Positions 8,057 through 17,361 of a DNA stretch of 64,000 nt are shown here, in pieces. A program made the position numbers and the translations under genes. The notes beneath the pieces are model-generated. The model was not told where the DNA came from and made no database searches. It saw nothing but the letters and a program-made list of their open reading frames with translations. Numbering within the stretch: the stretch's first letter is position 1; every line of letters starts with the position of its first letter. Source of the stretch: CAZOZZ01 sp965247425. Its GTDB lineage: Bacteria > Acidobacteriota > Terriglobia > 20CM-2-55-15. The stretch spans positions 372,001 through 436,000 of the forward strand of contig OZ252023.1 in assembly GCA_965247425.1 (NCBI GenBank), written 5' to 3'.

Positions 8057-9085
8057 ATGAAATCAGTCACCGTGTGCATGCTCCTTCTGTTGTCTGCCAT
8101 CCCGTCGGTCGCTCAGGACCGAGAACAGCCCTACGATCTCGGTGGTGCCGAAACCTGGTTTGCCACGTTTTCGATCGTTGCCTTCGATCCGGAAACCGAC
8201 GACCTCGGCGTCGCCGTTGCGTCCCGCCCCGTGGGTGCCGGTGCCGCCGTCCTATGGGCCGAAGCGGGTATCGGAGCGATTGCAACCCAGGCGGGTGCCA
8301 ACCGGACCTATGGACCGAAGTCGATCGCGTTGCTCGAGCAGGGACTGACGCCTCGGGAAGTCGTCCAGAAGATCACCGATGACGATCCCGGTCGGGAGAG
8401 GCGTCAGGTTGCCGTAATCGATATCGAGGGACGGACGGGTGCGTTCACCTCGCAGACCATACTGAACCGTGGCGGCGGGAGATATGCCGGATCGATCGAA
8501 GGGACCAACTATTCGGTCCAGGGCAACACTCTGGCCGGCGCCAGTGTGCTGACCGCCATGGCCGCGGCGTACGAGGCCGGCGAGGGCAAGCCGATGGAAG
8601 AACGCCTGATGGATGCCCTGGACGCGGGAAACGCCGAGGGGGGTGACGCACGGGGCATGGGATCGGCCGGGCTGTTGGTCGTGCGTCCCGTCCCGCCGGA
8701 TTCGACATCGATTGGTCGTCGTGTGGACCTGCGTGTGGATCACAGCCTCGACAACCCCTTCGTCGAATTGCGTCGCATCCTGAACCTGCGCCACCTGTCG
8801 CGTCACTATGCCACGCGGGCCACGGAACTAGCGGAGCAGGGTGATCTTAAGGAGGCGCTGGATGCACAAAAGAAAGCCGCAGCGATGAACCCGACGAGCG
8901 GGCAGCTTCGTTATGGTCTGGCGGAGCGGTATGCACAGTCTGGCGAGCTCCTGAATGCGTTGCTGGCTCTCGGCGCGGCCGTCGAACTGCAGGAAAATCT
9001 TAAGGAACGGGCAGCGACGAACCCGGCTTTCGATTCGATGAAGGAAATGGTGGAGTTCAAGCGGGCGGTCGGGCCGAGGGATTGA
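8057..9085 (+). CDS. Secreted DUF1028 (Ntn-hydrolase-like) protein with C-terminal TPR region
   Basis: A 342-residue protein. Residues 1-19 (MKSVTVCMLLLLSAIPSVAQ) are a signal peptide. Residues 35-235 are the DUF1028 domain, with TFSIVAFDPETDDLGVAVAS at its start, GAIATQAGANRTYGPKSIAL, and YSVQGNTLAGASVL. DUF1028 proteins have an Ntn-hydrolase-type fold; their substrate is unknown. The last 90 residues (ATRATELAEQGDLKEALDAQ and what follows) form about two TPR helices. AGGAGG sits 4 bases before the ATG. It is monocistronic and precedes a truncated gene. Confidence 0.87.
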   Translation: MKSVTVCMLLLLSAIPSVAQDREQPYDLGGAETWFATFSIVAFDPETDDLGVAVASRPVGAGAAVLWAEAGIGAIATQAGANRTYGPKSIALLEQGLTPREVVQKITDDDPGRERRQVAVIDIEGRTGAFTSQTILNRGGGRYAGSIEGTNYSVQGNTLAGASVLTAMAAAYEAGEGKPMEERLMDALDAGNAEGGDARGMGSAGLLVVRPVPPDSTSIGRRVDLRVDHSLDNPFVELRRILNLRHLSRHYATRATELAEQGDLKEALDAQKKAAAMNPTSGQLRYGLAERYAQSGELLNALLALGAAVELQENLKERAATNPAFDSMKEMVEFKRAVGPRD

Positions 9086-9138
9086 CGGTTTGTTGAGTTC
9101 GACCGTGTTTCGAGGGTCGGTGTGTCTGTGCCCGACAC

Positions 9139-9786
9139 ATGGGTAACGCCATCGTGACCGGCTTCGATCCGCCGGAATCGATGGCGACAGACCAGACGGG
9201 AGGAACCGGTTCGTTGTTCGAGCGGTTCGATCCGTCGGGCTACCGCACCCCGTACTCCGACATCGTTGCGTTGCTGGTCTTCAATCATCAGATGCACATG
9301 ATGAATCTGCTGACGCGCGTCGGCTGGGAGATAAGGTTCGCTCTTGCCGAGCAGCGGTCGCCGGGCGGAGCCGGCCGCGAGCTGACCGATTACCTTCTCG
9401 TGGAGACTGCGCGCGAACTGGTCGACTACCTGCTGTTCGTTGACGAATTGCCGTTGCCCGGTCGCGTCGAAGGCACGTCGGGGTTTGCCGAGAAGTTCGC
9501 TGCCGGAGGTCCGGCCGACAGCCGTGGCCGTTCGCTCCGTCAACTCGACCTGGAGCGCAGGCTCATGGCCTACCCCTGCAGCTACATGATCTACAGCGAC
9601 GCGTTCGACGGCCTGCCCGTCCCTGCCAGGGAGGCGATCTATCGACGCCTGTGGCAGGTCCTGTCCGGAGCAGAGCAGGCCGTGAAGTATTCTCACCTGT
9701 CGATCGATGCCCGGCGTGCCATTGTCGAGATCCTAAGGGAGACGAAGCCGGACCTGCCGGATTACTTTGCCCCTGTCGTTAATTAG
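9139..9786 (+). CDS. C-terminal part of a larger acidobacterial-type secreted protein, function unknown
   Basis: The 215-residue frame contains YSDIVALLVFNHQMHMMNLL, then LLFVDELPLPG and GTSGFAEKFA, then AYPCSYMIYSDAFDGLP, then RRAIVEILRETKPDLPDYF. From memory, these match the C-terminal portion of long uncharacterised proteins from Acidobacteriota and relatives, often found with cytochromes. There is no signal peptide or good ribosome-binding site here, and the first 30 residues do not look like a proper N-terminus. The gene is probably a 5'-truncated relic that may or may not be expressed. Its end overlaps the convergent GDPD gene by 4 bases. Confidence 0.5.
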   Translation: MGNAIVTGFDPPESMATDQTGGTGSLFERFDPSGYRTPYSDIVALLVFNHQMHMMNLLTRVGWEIRFALAEQRSPGGAGRELTDYLLVETARELVDYLLFVDELPLPGRVEGTSGFAEKFAAGGPADSRGRSLRQLDLERRLMAYPCSYMIYSDAFDGLPVPAREAIYRRLWQVLSGAEQAVKYSHLSIDARRAIVEILRETKPDLPDYFAPVVN

Positions 9787-10853
9787 GGGGCATCAAATGG
9801 CGCCTGCAGCGTCACGCCCAGAGGGATATTGTCGATGAAGATGCCGTCGATGCCCAGCGACTGCAGGAAGAACCAACTCGGTGCATCGTTGACGGTAAAG
9901 CCCCATACGCTGAAGTCCAGGCCGTGCAGGAGGTTAACCAGCGCCGCGCCGACGACGGGCCCGGCTTGGCCAAGGAAAAGCAGGTCCAGAACGACCGCGC
10001 GCGCCTCCAGAGCCAGCGCCACACCCCCGAACTGCGGTAACACTGAAGTGTAGCCGGGCAGGCGGAACTCGATGCCATCTGGGTCAACAATCTCCGCCCA
10101 TTGCAAATCAAAGCTTCCCACGCCCTTGATGATGGGGGTGACTGTGAAGTCTAAGGATTCCAACACTGCCTGGGGCAGGAATTGCAGGATGGACATGGAG
10201 AGGGATCGGGGCAGTTCCGGCGCCACCTGCTGCGCGATGAGCAAGATGGCCGGCGAGAAGGACTCCAGGATGACCTGGTCGTTCATCCTGGCCTGCCGGA
10301 CGTCGTGCACCACGGCCTGCACCAGAGGCATCTCGCCCTCGTCGAAGGGATCGCAGAGGGGCGACGGCGCCTTGATCTCAATATCAATCAGCCCCTGGGG
10401 CGTGTCGCCCTGTCGCGTGAAGCTGCGCGCGACGTTGAGCACGTGCCCCAGCCTGGGAATGTTCGGATTGAGCGCGACCAGTTCGTCGTAGGTCAGGCCA
10501 TTGATGCAAGTGAAGTCTGACAGGAAGTCGTCGTGAAAGACCACCGCCCGGCCATCGACGGTGACCTGCACGTCCACCTCGACGATGCGGATGCCGCTTC
10601 GGTACGCCAGACGCACGGACTCCATGGTGTTCTCAATGGGTCGGTTCGGGTCTTCGCCCAGGTTGACGCCGAAGCCGCGGTGGCCTATGGCGAAGGGCGC
10701 CAGGCCCGAGGGCGGGTCCAGCACGTCCTCCAGTTCCGATTGAGCGCTCTGCCCCTGGGCCGCGGCGGGAAGGGGCGGAAGGAGCAGCAGGGCTGCGGTC
10801 AGAAACGCCACTACGACAACCATGGTTCTCAATGCTCTTGTGATGCGAATCAT
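9783..10853 (-). CDS. Secreted glycerophosphodiester phosphodiesterase (GDPD family)
   Basis: A 356-residue protein that should hydrolyse glycerophosphodiesters to glycerol-3-phosphate and an alcohol outside the cytoplasm. Residues 1-32 are a signal peptide ending PPLPAAAQG. The GDPD signature is present: AIGHRGFG and then ENTMESVRLA (the catalytic His, Arg and Glu), EVDVQVTVDGRAVVFHDDFL (metal Glu/Asp and the second catalytic His), DIEIKAP, and at the end the Trp/Asn strand VWGFTVNDA. The ATG at 10851-10853 is preceded by AGAGG. An upstream ATG at 10940 would add 29 residues that are unlike a signal peptide. Confidence 0.88.
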   Translation of the reverse strand: MIRITRALRTMVVVVAFLTAALLLLPPLPAAAQGQSAQSELEDVLDPPSGLAPFAIGHRGFGVNLGEDPNRPIENTMESVRLAYRSGIRIVEVDVQVTVDGRAVVFHDDFLSDFTCINGLTYDELVALNPNIPRLGHVLNVARSFTRQGDTPQGLIDIEIKAPSPLCDPFDEGEMPLVQAVVHDVRQARMNDQVILESFSPAILLIAQQVAPELPRSLSMSILQFLPQAVLESLDFTVTPIIKGVGSFDLQWAEIVDPDGIEFRLPGYTSVLPQFGGVALALEARAVVLDLLFLGQAGPVVGAALVNLLHGLDFSVWGFTVNDAPSWFFLQSLGIDGIFIDNIPLGVTLQAPFDAP

Positions 10854-11111
10854 TATTCCTCTCTCTGCTGTGTGACAGGTGGTTTTACGTAGTCTCAGTC
10901 TTTCTGGATCGTGAACAGGGCCGCCATGAACGCTCGGCATAATACATATTGGTGTGGTTCAGAAGCAAGCGGCGATGTTGACCCTCAGCGCCGAGGGCAG
11001 AGCGGGAGCTCTTCGCGCTCTCACCGTTCGTCGATCATCTGCCGGACCTGAGCTTTTCGATTCGGAACCAATGAGGAGGTAGGGCAGGGGAAGGCGGTTG
11101 AACGGTTGGGC

Positions 11112-13850
11112 TCATCCCTCCCGGAGCGCCTCGGCAGGTTCGACGCCGAGCGCCCTCCGCGCGGGCACGATGCATGCGAGCAAACACACCATCATCATGA
11201 GCGCCGCATAGGCCACGACCAGCCCGACCTCCCGCCCGGACAGTACCCCGATTACGGCGCGCACCAGCGCGGCTACCAGACCGCCTCCCGCGATAATGCC
11301 GATCGCGACCTCGGCGAGCGGCCGCGAGAAGATCGCCGCGACGATCCGTCTTCGATCGGAGCCCAACGCCACACGAATCCCGATTTCGCGGGTCCGCCGC
11401 GAGACGGTGAACTCCATGACCGCGAAGACACCCGCGAGCGAGAGGAGCAGGGCGATGGCACTCACCAGGACGAGGAGCCAGAACAAGAAGCCCATCTCCA
11501 GCCACAACGTCTCTCCGACTTCGTCGAGAGGCAGGATCGCATGGAGCCGCAGAGTGGGGTCGACCGCCGCGGCGACCTGCCGGAGCCTCGGTGCGAACGA
11601 CTCCGGGTCTCCTCCGAGTTGTATGGCCAGGTGGGTTGGGGAGGTGTCGCCGGGTGTCACGGGATAGTAGAGGCCCGCGTCTTCGTCCGGGTCCCCGTTG
11701 ACCATGCCCAGATCGGCTACGACGCCGACGATCTCATACCACGGGCCCGGTTCCTCGCCCGCTGGGGCGGCTTCCTCGCCCGCTGGGGCGGCGTCACGAA
11801 CTCTCCGTCCGATCGGGTTGCGGCCTCCCAGGATTCGCCCCACGAAGGACTGATTCACGATCACCACGCCCGGGTTGGAGCCCACATCGCCGGAGTGGAA
11901 GCCGCGGACCGAGAGGATCGGCGTATCCAGGACATCGAAGTAGTTCAGATCGATGGAAGCGGCTCCGATTCGGTGAAGAGCCACAGCGTCCGGCGCCGGA
12001 TCGGGACCATCCACCTCCATCCATCGCTGAGGGTGATGCGTGCGGGGCAACCGGTCGACGAAGGTCATTCCGGTTACGCCAGGCTCCCCCGTCAGGCGCC
12101 GTTCCAACTCTCGGTACGTCTCTCGGAGGCGCACACGGAACTGTTCGGGGGACGGGTCCCCGGAGGTGCCGAATGGGATCTCCGGTTCCATCTCGAGCCG
12201 CACCGAAAGGTACTCCTCGGCCTGGAATCCGACATCCAGAGTCTGGACCCGGACCACCTCCCGTCGCGCGAAGAACGCGGTCGCGGGGAAAGCGACCGTG
12301 ACCGCCACCTGAGTGATGATTACCGCGGTCCACACGCCGCCGAACCGCAGTCGGTTGCCGCCCCCGGCGGCTGCCTGTCGGAGGCGCGCCTCGACGCTCT
12401 GGCCGGTCACCTTCAGGGCGGGCACGATCCCCGCGATCCCCGCGCCGAGCACCGTGAGCAGGCCCGCGTAGAGTATGGTTGTGGCTGCCAGGTTGTCGTT
12501 GAACCAGAACGGGAGCCGTCCTCCGGACTCAATCCGGAACACACCCAGCCACCACCGCAGTCCGAACCCCGCGGTCGCTAGCCCCGCGAGTGCGGCCACA
12601 CACCCGAGCACCAGCGCTTCGGCGAATAGCTGCGTGATGATCCGGCCGCGGCTTGCCCCCAGGGCGGTCCTTACGACGATCTCGCTCTCTCGGGTTGCGG
12701 CACGCGCGAACATCAACAAGGCGACGTTGCCGCAGACCAGGACCAGTAGCATCACCAGGAAGACATTGATCGACATGAACCCCAACGATTCCCAGCCCGA
12801 TATGTTCGAGATCGACTGCGCGTACGGCAAGACCTGAGGAACCAGCCGATCTTCGGTGTCCGAAAGGTCCGCTCCGGAGCGCAAGCCGATGGAGTTCAAT
12901 TCCGCCTGCGCCTCGGTAAGCGAGAAGCCGGGAGCGAGACGGCCGAAGACCCGGATCGCAGGGCCCTGGTGCCGTGGGTAGTCCAGGGCGTTCAGCCGTA
13001 GCGGGACCCAGAGGCTGTGCGCCACCGGGAACCGGAAGCCTTCCGGCATGACGCCAATTATCGTGGCCGGGGCGGTACCCAGGCGCACAGTTCGTCCGAC
13101 CACCTCTGGAGCTTTCGCGAAACGTGTCTGCCAGACGTCGTGGCCGATGACGACCACCGGCGGTGCCCCGACCCGTTCGTCCGCCTCGAGCAGGGACCGG
13201 CCCAGCAGCGGCGGTACGCGGGCCAGTTGGAACGCAGACGCGCTGATTTCCGCCACCTCGGTTGGCGCGGCTCGCCCGCCATCGATGATCAGGTTGCGCT
13301 CAAGCGTCCGGAAGGCACCGAGGTCTTCGACCGACCGGAGTTCCTCACGCCACGTGACGAAGTCGTCGAACGCCCGTGCTTCCACCCTGTTCGATGTCGT
13401 GTTCCAGAGCCGGAGACCGACGATGCGATGGCCCTCGTCCAACGGTAGTGTGGGGTGGACCACCTGGATCACGAACTCGAAAGCACTCGCGCCAACGGCG
13501 ATGGCGAATGCGATCGCGAGGCCACCGACCAGCGTCAGCCCCGGGTACTTGACCAGCATCCGGAAACCCAGCTTGAAATCCAGCCAGGAGGCCCAGGTGG
13601 TCCGACCGCGTCCGGGCGGCTCGGCTTTTGACCAAGCGGGCGGACTGCTCCTCGGTCGCCGGATTCGATCGCGCATCAGTATGGTCGCCAGATCCAGTGC
13701 CTCAAGGCCGGTCAGGAGACCGCCAATCACGCGACCATGTCGCTGGACCCGACTACGGTGTGCTTCCTCCAGGTCCCCGAGGACATCCTCGGCTCGACCC
13801 GGCGGTGATACGTGTCGTAACAATGCCAGGGCCCATCTGGGTGCTGTCAT
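11112..13850 (-). CDS. ADOP family ABC permease (MacB/FtsX type)
   Basis: A 912-residue membrane protein with the ADOP plan. It has a cytoplasmic prefix domain (about 1-80, with RAEDVLGDLEEAHRSRV), a first helix near 105, a MacB-type periplasmic domain, three helices with RTALGASRGRIITQLF (370-480), a second periplasmic domain, and a final FtsX domain with TREIGIRVALGSDRRRIV ending PARRALGVEPAEALREG. MacB-like permeases act as mechanotransmitters with a separate ATPase; none is encoded next to it, hence 'orphan'. The gene overlaps its PadR regulator by ATGA. A perfect 21-bp tandem duplication at 11751-11792 encodes AAPAGEE twice. Confidence 0.9.
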   Translation of the reverse strand: MTAPRWALALLRHVSPPGRAEDVLGDLEEAHRSRVQRHGRVIGGLLTGLEALDLATILMRDRIRRPRSSPPAWSKAEPPGRGRTTWASWLDFKLGFRMLVKYPGLTLVGGLAIAFAIAVGASAFEFVIQVVHPTLPLDEGHRIVGLRLWNTTSNRVEARAFDDFVTWREELRSVEDLGAFRTLERNLIIDGGRAAPTEVAEISASAFQLARVPPLLGRSLLEADERVGAPPVVVIGHDVWQTRFAKAPEVVGRTVRLGTAPATIIGVMPEGFRFPVAHSLWVPLRLNALDYPRHQGPAIRVFGRLAPGFSLTEAQAELNSIGLRSGADLSDTEDRLVPQVLPYAQSISNISGWESLGFMSINVFLVMLLVLVCGNVALLMFARAATRESEIVVRTALGASRGRIITQLFAEALVLGCVAALAGLATAGFGLRWWLGVFRIESGGRLPFWFNDNLAATTILYAGLLTVLGAGIAGIVPALKVTGQSVEARLRQAAAGGGNRLRFGGVWTAVIITQVAVTVAFPATAFFARREVVRVQTLDVGFQAEEYLSVRLEMEPEIPFGTSGDPSPEQFRVRLRETYRELERRLTGEPGVTGMTFVDRLPRTHHPQRWMEVDGPDPAPDAVALHRIGAASIDLNYFDVLDTPILSVRGFHSGDVGSNPGVVIVNQSFVGRILGGRNPIGRRVRDAAPAGEEAAPAGEEPGPWYEIVGVVADLGMVNGDPDEDAGLYYPVTPGDTSPTHLAIQLGGDPESFAPRLRQVAAAVDPTLRLHAILPLDEVGETLWLEMGFLFWLLVLVSAIALLLSLAGVFAVMEFTVSRRTREIGIRVALGSDRRRIVAAIFSRPLAEVAIGIIAGGGLVAALVRAVIGVLSGREVGLVVAYAALMMMVCLLACIVPARRALGVEPAEALREG

Positions 13851-14203
13851 CGGGTCTCCAGGATCATGTCATCGAGTTCTGCGATCATCGACAGGATGGC
13901 CCCTGTCGTTGCCCGGACGGAGGCGAGACCCTCCGGTTCCACCGTAACGAGCCGTCGCGCCTTGCCTCCCCGCTCCGGTCGCGGATCCCCCAGGCGCGTC
14001 GACACCAGACCCTTGGACTCGAGCCGTTCCAGAGTCGTGTAAACGTTCGCCCGCCTCACCGAACGTCCCGTCCTCTGTTCGATGTCCTCGACAATCGAGA
14101 CGGTGTAGGCTTCAGTCGGCCCCAAACGGAGAGCGGCGAGCACCACGAGGAGCTCGAACTCCGCGAGAGGCTTTGGACGCGGGCCCCCGTTTATTTTAGT
14201 CAT
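13847..14203 (-). CDS. PadR-family transcriptional regulator
   Basis: A 118-residue winged-helix repressor. The PadR core is visible as FELLVVLAALRLGPTEAYTV, then a Tyr/Asn-containing recognition helix RRANVYTTLERLESKGLV, then a wing with Arg-rich KARRLVTVEPEG. It lies upstream of an ADOP permease gene and overlaps it by 4 bases, so the two are co-transcribed and probably translationally coupled. A 17-bp palindrome spans the ATG, consistent with autorepression. No Shine-Dalgarno sequence is present; TAGTAT about 11 bases before the ATG fits a leaderless transcript. Confidence 0.9.
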   Translation of the reverse strand: MTKINGGPRPKPLAEFELLVVLAALRLGPTEAYTVSIVEDIEQRTGRSVRRANVYTTLERLESKGLVSTRLGDPRPERGGKARRLVTVEPEGLASVRATTGAILSMIAELDDMILETR

Positions 14204-14213
14204 GTTGTGACTA
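14197..14213 (-). promoter_or_regulatory. Palindrome over the PadR start codon (candidate operator)
   Basis: TAGTCA-N5-TGACTA is a perfect 6-bp inverted repeat centred on the start of the PadR gene (ATG at 14201-14203 on the minus strand). Upstream on that strand, TTGTCC and TAGTAT are spaced 18 bases apart, as in a sigma-70 promoter. A dimeric PadR bound here would block transcription of its own operon. This is inference from position and symmetry. Confidence 0.45.
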
Positions 14214-14268
14214 TACTAACATCTGGTACGGCGCTCGGACAAGAATGGACGCGGTTGTGACGAGTGTC

Positions 14269-16998
14269 TCAGTCCTCTCTCAGTGCTGTCATCGGATCGA
14301 TGTGCATCGCTCTTCTGGCCGGCAGGTATGCGGCCACGAGGGCGACCAGGAAGAGTGTTCCCGAAGTGCCGAGGAACGTCCGCGGATCCACCGGCTCGAT
14401 GCCGAACAGCAACCCCTCGAGGAAGCGCGTCGTCCACCACGCGCCGACCAGGCCCAGGAGGATCCCGAGCACGGTGACGCCGAGGCCCTGCCTCAGAACC
14501 AGCGCCAACAGCGAGCTGCGATTCGCACCGAGGGAGGCTCGCAAACCCAGCTCGCGGGTTCGGCCCGCCACTGTGAATGCGATGGTCCCGTAGAGACCGG
14601 CGGCCACCAGGAACAGCGAGATACCCGCGAAGGTGCCCAGAAGCATCGAGACCACACGGTGGCGTGCCGTCACGCTTGCCGCTCGCTCTTCCATCGTCAT
14701 TACCGAAGTCAGCGCGAGGCTGGAGTTCAGTTCAGCCAACGTCCGGCGGATGATCGGGACGAGGCTTTGAGGGTCGCCCTGTGTCCGTACCATGAGGCCC
14801 GTCGAAGGTCGAGGCGCCTGCCGCATGGACACCCAGCCCTGCAGTTCGGGCGCGAGGCCAAAGCCCTGCTCGAACTGCAGGCTTCGGACGACTCCGACCA
14901 CCGTGACTCCATTTCCCGCGAAGTCCGCCCACCCGAGCTGGATTGTCCGGCCGATGGGATTCCCATTGGGAAACAGGACGTCGACGGCCCTTTGGTTCAG
15001 CACGATCACGCGCTCGTTGTCTGTTCCGTCACCGGCTTCGATGTCCCGGCCTTCGAGGAAGTCGGCGCCGAGCAGGCCCAGATGTCCGTCCGCGACCGGC
15101 TGCAGTCGCACCCAGGTATGCATTTGGGGTATCAGTTCGGGGTCACCCTCGGACCCCATGACGATGGTTCGGTAGGTGGGTCCGCCCATCGGTATCTCAC
15201 CCACCGTCGCGCCGACCACGCCTGGGAGGGCTCGGACCCGCTCAAGGAAATCGAGATGGAAGGTCGCCAGATCTACTCCGGCCTGCTCCTCGGCCGGGGT
15301 CAGCCCGTAGACCGCCGTCAGGAGCCGCTCGGAGTCGTAGCCGACATCGACGCTCTGGAGGTTTGCCAGGCTTTGCATCATCAGTGTCGCACCCGTCATC
15401 AGCACGAGGGCCACGCCGACCTGAAAGACGACCAACGCGGTCTGGCCCGGGAGGCCGAAGGCCGTCGGTGCGGCTCCGAGGCTCGCGCCCCCTCCCTTGA
15501 GAGTCGCGGCCGGATTGATTCGGGCTGCCTGCAGGGCCGGCAAGATCCCGAAGACGACTCCCACACCGCCCGTCAATAGTGCGCCGAACATCAGGACACC
15601 CCAGTCGAGCGACAAATTGTCCGGGTCGAGGTACTCGAGGCCACGATCACTGCCCGTGCCCACGGCTTCGGTGAGCCACGCGCCGAGCACGTCGAGGCCG
15701 ACCCACGCGACCCCAATACCCAGCACGCCCCCCATGACCGCCAACGAGAGGCTCTCGGTCAGCAGCTGTCTCACGAGCCGTGCCCGTCCCGCGCCCAGCG
15801 AGGCTCGGACAGCCGCCTCACGCCCTCGCGCCGCTCCGCGGGCAAGCAGCAGGCTGGCCAGGTTGGCAGTCGCGACCAGCAGGACCAACGCAACCGCCCC
15901 GAAGAGTGCGAACATCGAGGTTTCCGCAACGGGATTCACCCGCGCCGTGCGGTACGGTACGACGTCTGCTCCCGAGACCAGCCTCGAAGCGGCCACCGGC
16001 GGCGGGAAGCGTTCCATGATCGTAGCGCCGAAAATTTGCACTTCGCTGCGTGCGCTCTCCTGCGTGAAGCCTGGAGCGAGACGACCGATGAGGTTGAGCG
16101 TCTGGTTCCAGGCGTCATCCAACAGACTGTCGTTGTCCACCTCGCGCATTGCCGAGAACGGGATCCAGAGCTCGGCTCCCCCGGTGATGCCGTCGAAGCC
16201 CGGTCCCACGACACCGAGTACGGTGAAACGCAGACGGTCCAGGGTCATGGATGCGCCGACCGCGTCGGGCGAGGCCCCCATGCGTGTTTGCCAGAAGCCA
16301 TGGCTGACGAGCGCGACCATGTGGGGATCACCGTTGTCGACCTCGTCGGGTCCGAAAACTCTACCGCGGATGGCTCCGATGCCCAGCAGGTCGAATAGTG
16401 CGGGGGTGACAGTCTCCACTCCGATGACTGCCGGGTTGCCCAGTTCGGTCAATGTCATGGTCCGGAGACCGTAGCCGGCGATGGTGTCGATGGACCGGAC
16501 TTCGTCGACGAGTGCTTGATACCTGGGATAGGACCATTTGCTGATCCCCATGGTTTCTTCGGACCTGCCGAACAAGCTATCCACGACGACCAGTCTTTCG
16601 GCCTCGGGGAAGGGAGGCTCGGCGAGCACAGCCTGCTCGAGTACGCTGAAGAGTGCGGTGTTCGCGCCGATCGCCATGGCCAGCATCAGCACCGCCGCGG
16701 CCGTGAACCCCGGACTGCGGGTCAACGTCCGGAGTGCGTATCTGGCGTCCTGCAACAAAATGTCCATTCTCCACCCCTCCTTCCATTCCCATAACCCATG
16801 CCCGAACGCCCCGGTGAGAAACGCGACCAGTCGCACCGGATTTTCCTTGCTGTTGCGGAGTTGCCAGAGCTCCGCCTCCCACTCCATCAGCCATTCCCGC
16901 CGGCCCCTGAACGGCACCAGAAGGTTCGCCACACGCAGCGCACGTCGGCTCCACCGTGTGATTGAGTCGTTGGGCCACAGGGTTCCAGAATCGCTCAT
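14269..16998 (-). CDS. ADOP family ABC permease (MacB/FtsX type)
   Basis: A 909-residue permease with a prefix domain (1-75, PFRGRREWLMEWEAELWQL), the linker DILLQDARYALRTLTRSPGF just before the first helix, two periplasmic MacB-like domains, a middle three-helix block with RASLGAGRARLVRQLLTESL, and a final FtsX block with RTRELGLRASLGANRSSLLAL ending PARRAMHIDPMTALRED. Its start overlaps the PadR gene at 16995 by 4 bases. It is read in the same direction as the module at 11112-14203 and lies directly upstream of it. No ATPase gene is adjacent. The periplasmic domains differ clearly from those of its neighbour, so this is not a recent duplication. Confidence 0.9.
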   Translation of the reverse strand: MSDSGTLWPNDSITRWSRRALRVANLLVPFRGRREWLMEWEAELWQLRNSKENPVRLVAFLTGAFGHGLWEWKEGWRMDILLQDARYALRTLTRSPGFTAAAVLMLAMAIGANTALFSVLEQAVLAEPPFPEAERLVVVDSLFGRSEETMGISKWSYPRYQALVDEVRSIDTIAGYGLRTMTLTELGNPAVIGVETVTPALFDLLGIGAIRGRVFGPDEVDNGDPHMVALVSHGFWQTRMGASPDAVGASMTLDRLRFTVLGVVGPGFDGITGGAELWIPFSAMREVDNDSLLDDAWNQTLNLIGRLAPGFTQESARSEVQIFGATIMERFPPPVAASRLVSGADVVPYRTARVNPVAETSMFALFGAVALVLLVATANLASLLLARGAARGREAAVRASLGAGRARLVRQLLTESLSLAVMGGVLGIGVAWVGLDVLGAWLTEAVGTGSDRGLEYLDPDNLSLDWGVLMFGALLTGGVGVVFGILPALQAARINPAATLKGGGASLGAAPTAFGLPGQTALVVFQVGVALVLMTGATLMMQSLANLQSVDVGYDSERLLTAVYGLTPAEEQAGVDLATFHLDFLERVRALPGVVGATVGEIPMGGPTYRTIVMGSEGDPELIPQMHTWVRLQPVADGHLGLLGADFLEGRDIEAGDGTDNERVIVLNQRAVDVLFPNGNPIGRTIQLGWADFAGNGVTVVGVVRSLQFEQGFGLAPELQGWVSMRQAPRPSTGLMVRTQGDPQSLVPIIRRTLAELNSSLALTSVMTMEERAASVTARHRVVSMLLGTFAGISLFLVAAGLYGTIAFTVAGRTRELGLRASLGANRSSLLALVLRQGLGVTVLGILLGLVGAWWTTRFLEGLLFGIEPVDPRTFLGTSGTLFLVALVAAYLPARRAMHIDPMTALRED

Positions 16999-17315
16999 GA
17001 CTCGGCTTCGCCTCGGGCAGTTTCCGCGAAGATGCCGGCGCCGACCGCGCCCAGGTTGGCCCTCGCTTCCTTGAGGGCTCGCTCACCGTCAGGTGTGAGC
17101 TGGTAATACCGACGGCGAGGTCGACGCTCGGCTTCCGCGACAGCGTGGTCCTCCCAGTGCCCCTGGACGAGCCCTCGTTTCTCCAGGCGGCGCAGGGTCG
17201 TATAGACCGTCCCAGGCAGCAGCCCGGAATGCTGCGTGATGTCGAGACCGTAGCGCGCGCCCTGTTGAAGCGTCGCGAGAATTGCCGCCGTCGTCAGGCC
17301 GAGGGGTCGTGCCAT
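16995..17315 (-). CDS. PadR-family transcriptional regulator
   Basis: A 106-residue winged-helix protein with LTTAAILATLQQGARYGLDI, the recognition segment LPGTVYTTLRRLEKRGLVQG, and the wing RPRRRYYQLTPDGERALKEA, all standard for PadR. I start it at the ATG 17313-17315, which has GAGG 7 bases upstream; the frame remains open far upstream but that part is antisense to the next gene. It overlaps the ADOP gene by 4 bases. The start faces the divergent retropepsin-like gene across a 99-bp region that contains paired repeats. Confidence 0.9.
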   Translation of the reverse strand: MARPLGLTTAAILATLQQGARYGLDITQHSGLLPGTVYTTLRRLEKRGLVQGHWEDHAVAEAERRPRRRYYQLTPDGERALKEARANLGAVGAGIFAETARGEAES

Positions 17316-17361
17316 GTGGAACCTCGTTGGATAGGGACTTGTCCGAAAGTCCGCATATGTG

